Assembly: GCA_030690245.1 (NCBI GenBank)
Contig: JAUYGW010000328.1
Span: 1 to 6,677 of the forward strand
Direction: 5' to 3'
Length of the DNA: 6,677 nucleotides
Source: Gallionella sp.
Lineage (GTDB): Bacteria > Pseudomonadota > Gammaproteobacteria > Burkholderiales > Gallionellaceae
Positions 6,198 to 6,677 of the stretch are shown one piece after another (within the stretch, counting starts at the first letter, position 1; the number at the start of each line of letters is the position of its first letter). The notes beneath the pieces were generated by a model. The model was not told the DNA's origin. It was given only the letters and a program-made list of their open reading frames with translations, and made no database searches. A program made the translations under genes and the position numbers.

Positions 6198-6203
6198 CCT
6201 CCT
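6198..6203 (-). promoter_or_regulatory. Strong ribosome binding site of hoxH
   Basis: The minus strand carries a full AGGAGG (extending to AGGAGGG) ending 4 nt before the hoxH ATG. It fixes the start and gives hoxH its own initiation signal. This makes sense because the inverted repeat upstream separates it from hoxY and rules out translational coupling. Confidence 0.8.
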
Positions 6204-6212
6204 GGTTAAATT

Positions 6213-6265
6213 GTAGGAGCGGGCCATGCCCGCGATTCTTCAGGTCGCGGGCATGGCCCGCTCCT
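6213..6265. repeat. REP/REPIN-type palindrome between hoxY and hoxH
   Basis: Two 21-nt arms (6215-6235 and 6245-6265) are perfect inverted copies separated by 9 nt (TTCTTCAGG). Each arm is itself imperfectly palindromic around GCGGGCCATGCCCGC. The left arm is preceded by TGT, so it reads GTAGGAGCGGGCC; the 5' GTAG tetranucleotide is a known hallmark of REP sequences mobilised by RAYT (Y1-type) transposases. The right arm lacks the GTAG mirror, having TGAGGAGC on the minus strand. In the hoxY-hoxH transcript it would fold into a very stable hairpin ending about 11 nt before the hoxH Shine-Dalgarno. It might protect upstream mRNA from 3' exonucleases or set the HoxY:HoxH ratio; neither is shown here. 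Confidence 0.8.
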
Positions 6266-6294
6266 CATTTGGTTTTTTCGCGGATGAAATTATT

Positions 6295-6677
6295 TCAATC
6301 ATATTTAATCAACCCATGCCCAAGCTCGGGCGTCTTGCCCGCGATCAGGTCGGTGAGGAATTTCCAGATGGCATCGCCCGAGGGCGGGCAGCCGGGGATG
6401 AAATAATCGATCTTCACCACTTCGTGCAGCGGATGAACCTTGTCCAGCGGCAGCGGCAGTTCCGGGTCGTTCGGGATGTGTCCGTGCGCGAGCCCCGGCT
6501 CGGTGAGGTACACCTCGGTCAGGCAGCTTCCCAGATCGAGGTGGTTGCGCTGCGCGGGCAGGCCGCCGGTGACGGCGCAAGCGCCGATGGCGATCAGGAT
6601 TTTGCAATTCTTGCGAAACTCGCGCAGCACATGCACGTTCTCCGCGTTGCAGATGCCGCCCTCGATCAGGCCGATGT
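6295..6677 (-). CDS. hoxY: HoxY, small (electron-transfer) subunit of NAD-linked [NiFe]-hydrogenase (5' end cut off by window)
   Basis: The C-terminal 126 residues are visible; the family is usually 180-210. HoxY carries the iron-sulfur cluster next to the Ni-Fe site and passes electrons to the diaphorase subunits. The visible blocks are EGGICNAENV (5-14 of the fragment), ILIAIGACAVTGGLPAQRN (26-44), LHEVVKIDYFIPGCPPSGDAIW (83-104) and a terminal KYD. The Cys in GACAVTGG and in IPGCPPSG are the third and fourth proximal-cluster ligands; the N-terminal CxxC pair would lie beyond 6677. A short C-terminus ending soon after GCPPSGDAIW, with no medial or distal cluster region, separates it from group 1 membrane-bound small subunits. 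The frame runs open to the window edge, so a GTG codon at 6636 is internal, not the start. hoxH follows after 101 bp. Group 3d is favoured; group 3b small subunits are a less likely alternative. Confidence 0.94.
   Translation of the reverse strand, partial: IGLIEGGICNAENVHVLREFRKNCKILIAIGACAVTGGLPAQRNHLDLGSCLTEVYLTEPGLAHGHIPNDPELPLPLDKVHPLHEVVKIDYFIPGCPPSGDAIWKFLTDLIAGKTPELGHGLIKYD

Noticed and set aside
6213..6280. Hairpin plus T6 run (6273-6278) as a rho-independent terminator
   Set aside because: The T-run follows the hairpin only on the plus strand, opposite to hox transcription, and no plus-strand gene ends here. On the minus strand the hairpin is followed by the hoxH ribosome binding site.

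Overview
The window carries part of a compact [NiFe]-hydrogenase operon. Every supported gene lies on the minus strand, so transcription runs from position 6677 towards position 1. The encoded hydrogenase is a cytoplasmic, bidirectional, NAD-linked (group 3d, Hox-type) enzyme. This rests on a HoxY-like small subunit with the GCPPSG and KYD C-terminal signature, and a HoxH-like large subunit with RLCGIC and DPCLSCATH nickel-binding motifs. GC-rich codon use, the gene order hypA-hypB-short hypF-hypC-hypD and the HypF lacking its N-terminal half recall betaproteobacteria such as Ralstonia/Cupriavidus. A member of the Nitrosomonadales or Gallionellaceae is possible, but the sequence alone does not settle this.

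Layout in transcription order: hoxY (6677-6295, 5' end outside the window); a 101-bp gap holding a perfect 21-bp inverted repeat of REP/REPIN type; hoxH (6193-4715); a 160-bp gap almost filled by a 124-bp element with 36-bp imperfect inverted arms; a HoxW-type maturation endopeptidase (4554-4087); a 73-bp gap; an unrecognised 314-residue protein with a methyltransferase-like fold (4013-3069); then five overlapping or nearly abutting genes: hypA (3076-2735), hypB (2735-1920), a short hypF (1918-812), hypC (808-581) and hypD (584-1, 3' end outside the window).

How the genes work together: HypF and its carbamoyl-transfer pathway, with HypC and HypD, build the Fe(CN)2CO unit. HypA and HypB deliver nickel into the HoxH precursor. 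The endopeptidase then removes the 31-residue tail of HoxH after His461, letting it join HoxY. HypE, the diaphorase subunits HoxF/HoxU and any regulator are not in view. The hypF product has only the Kae1-like carbamoyltransferase domain, so the carbamoyl-adenylate-forming half must come from elsewhere or be dispensable.

The least explained parts are the methyltransferase-like gene, which is translationally coupled to hypA and may carry a TetR-like helix-turn-helix, and the two repeat insertions that interrupt an otherwise tight operon around hoxH. No RNA gene, CRISPR array, promoter or convincing terminator was found.
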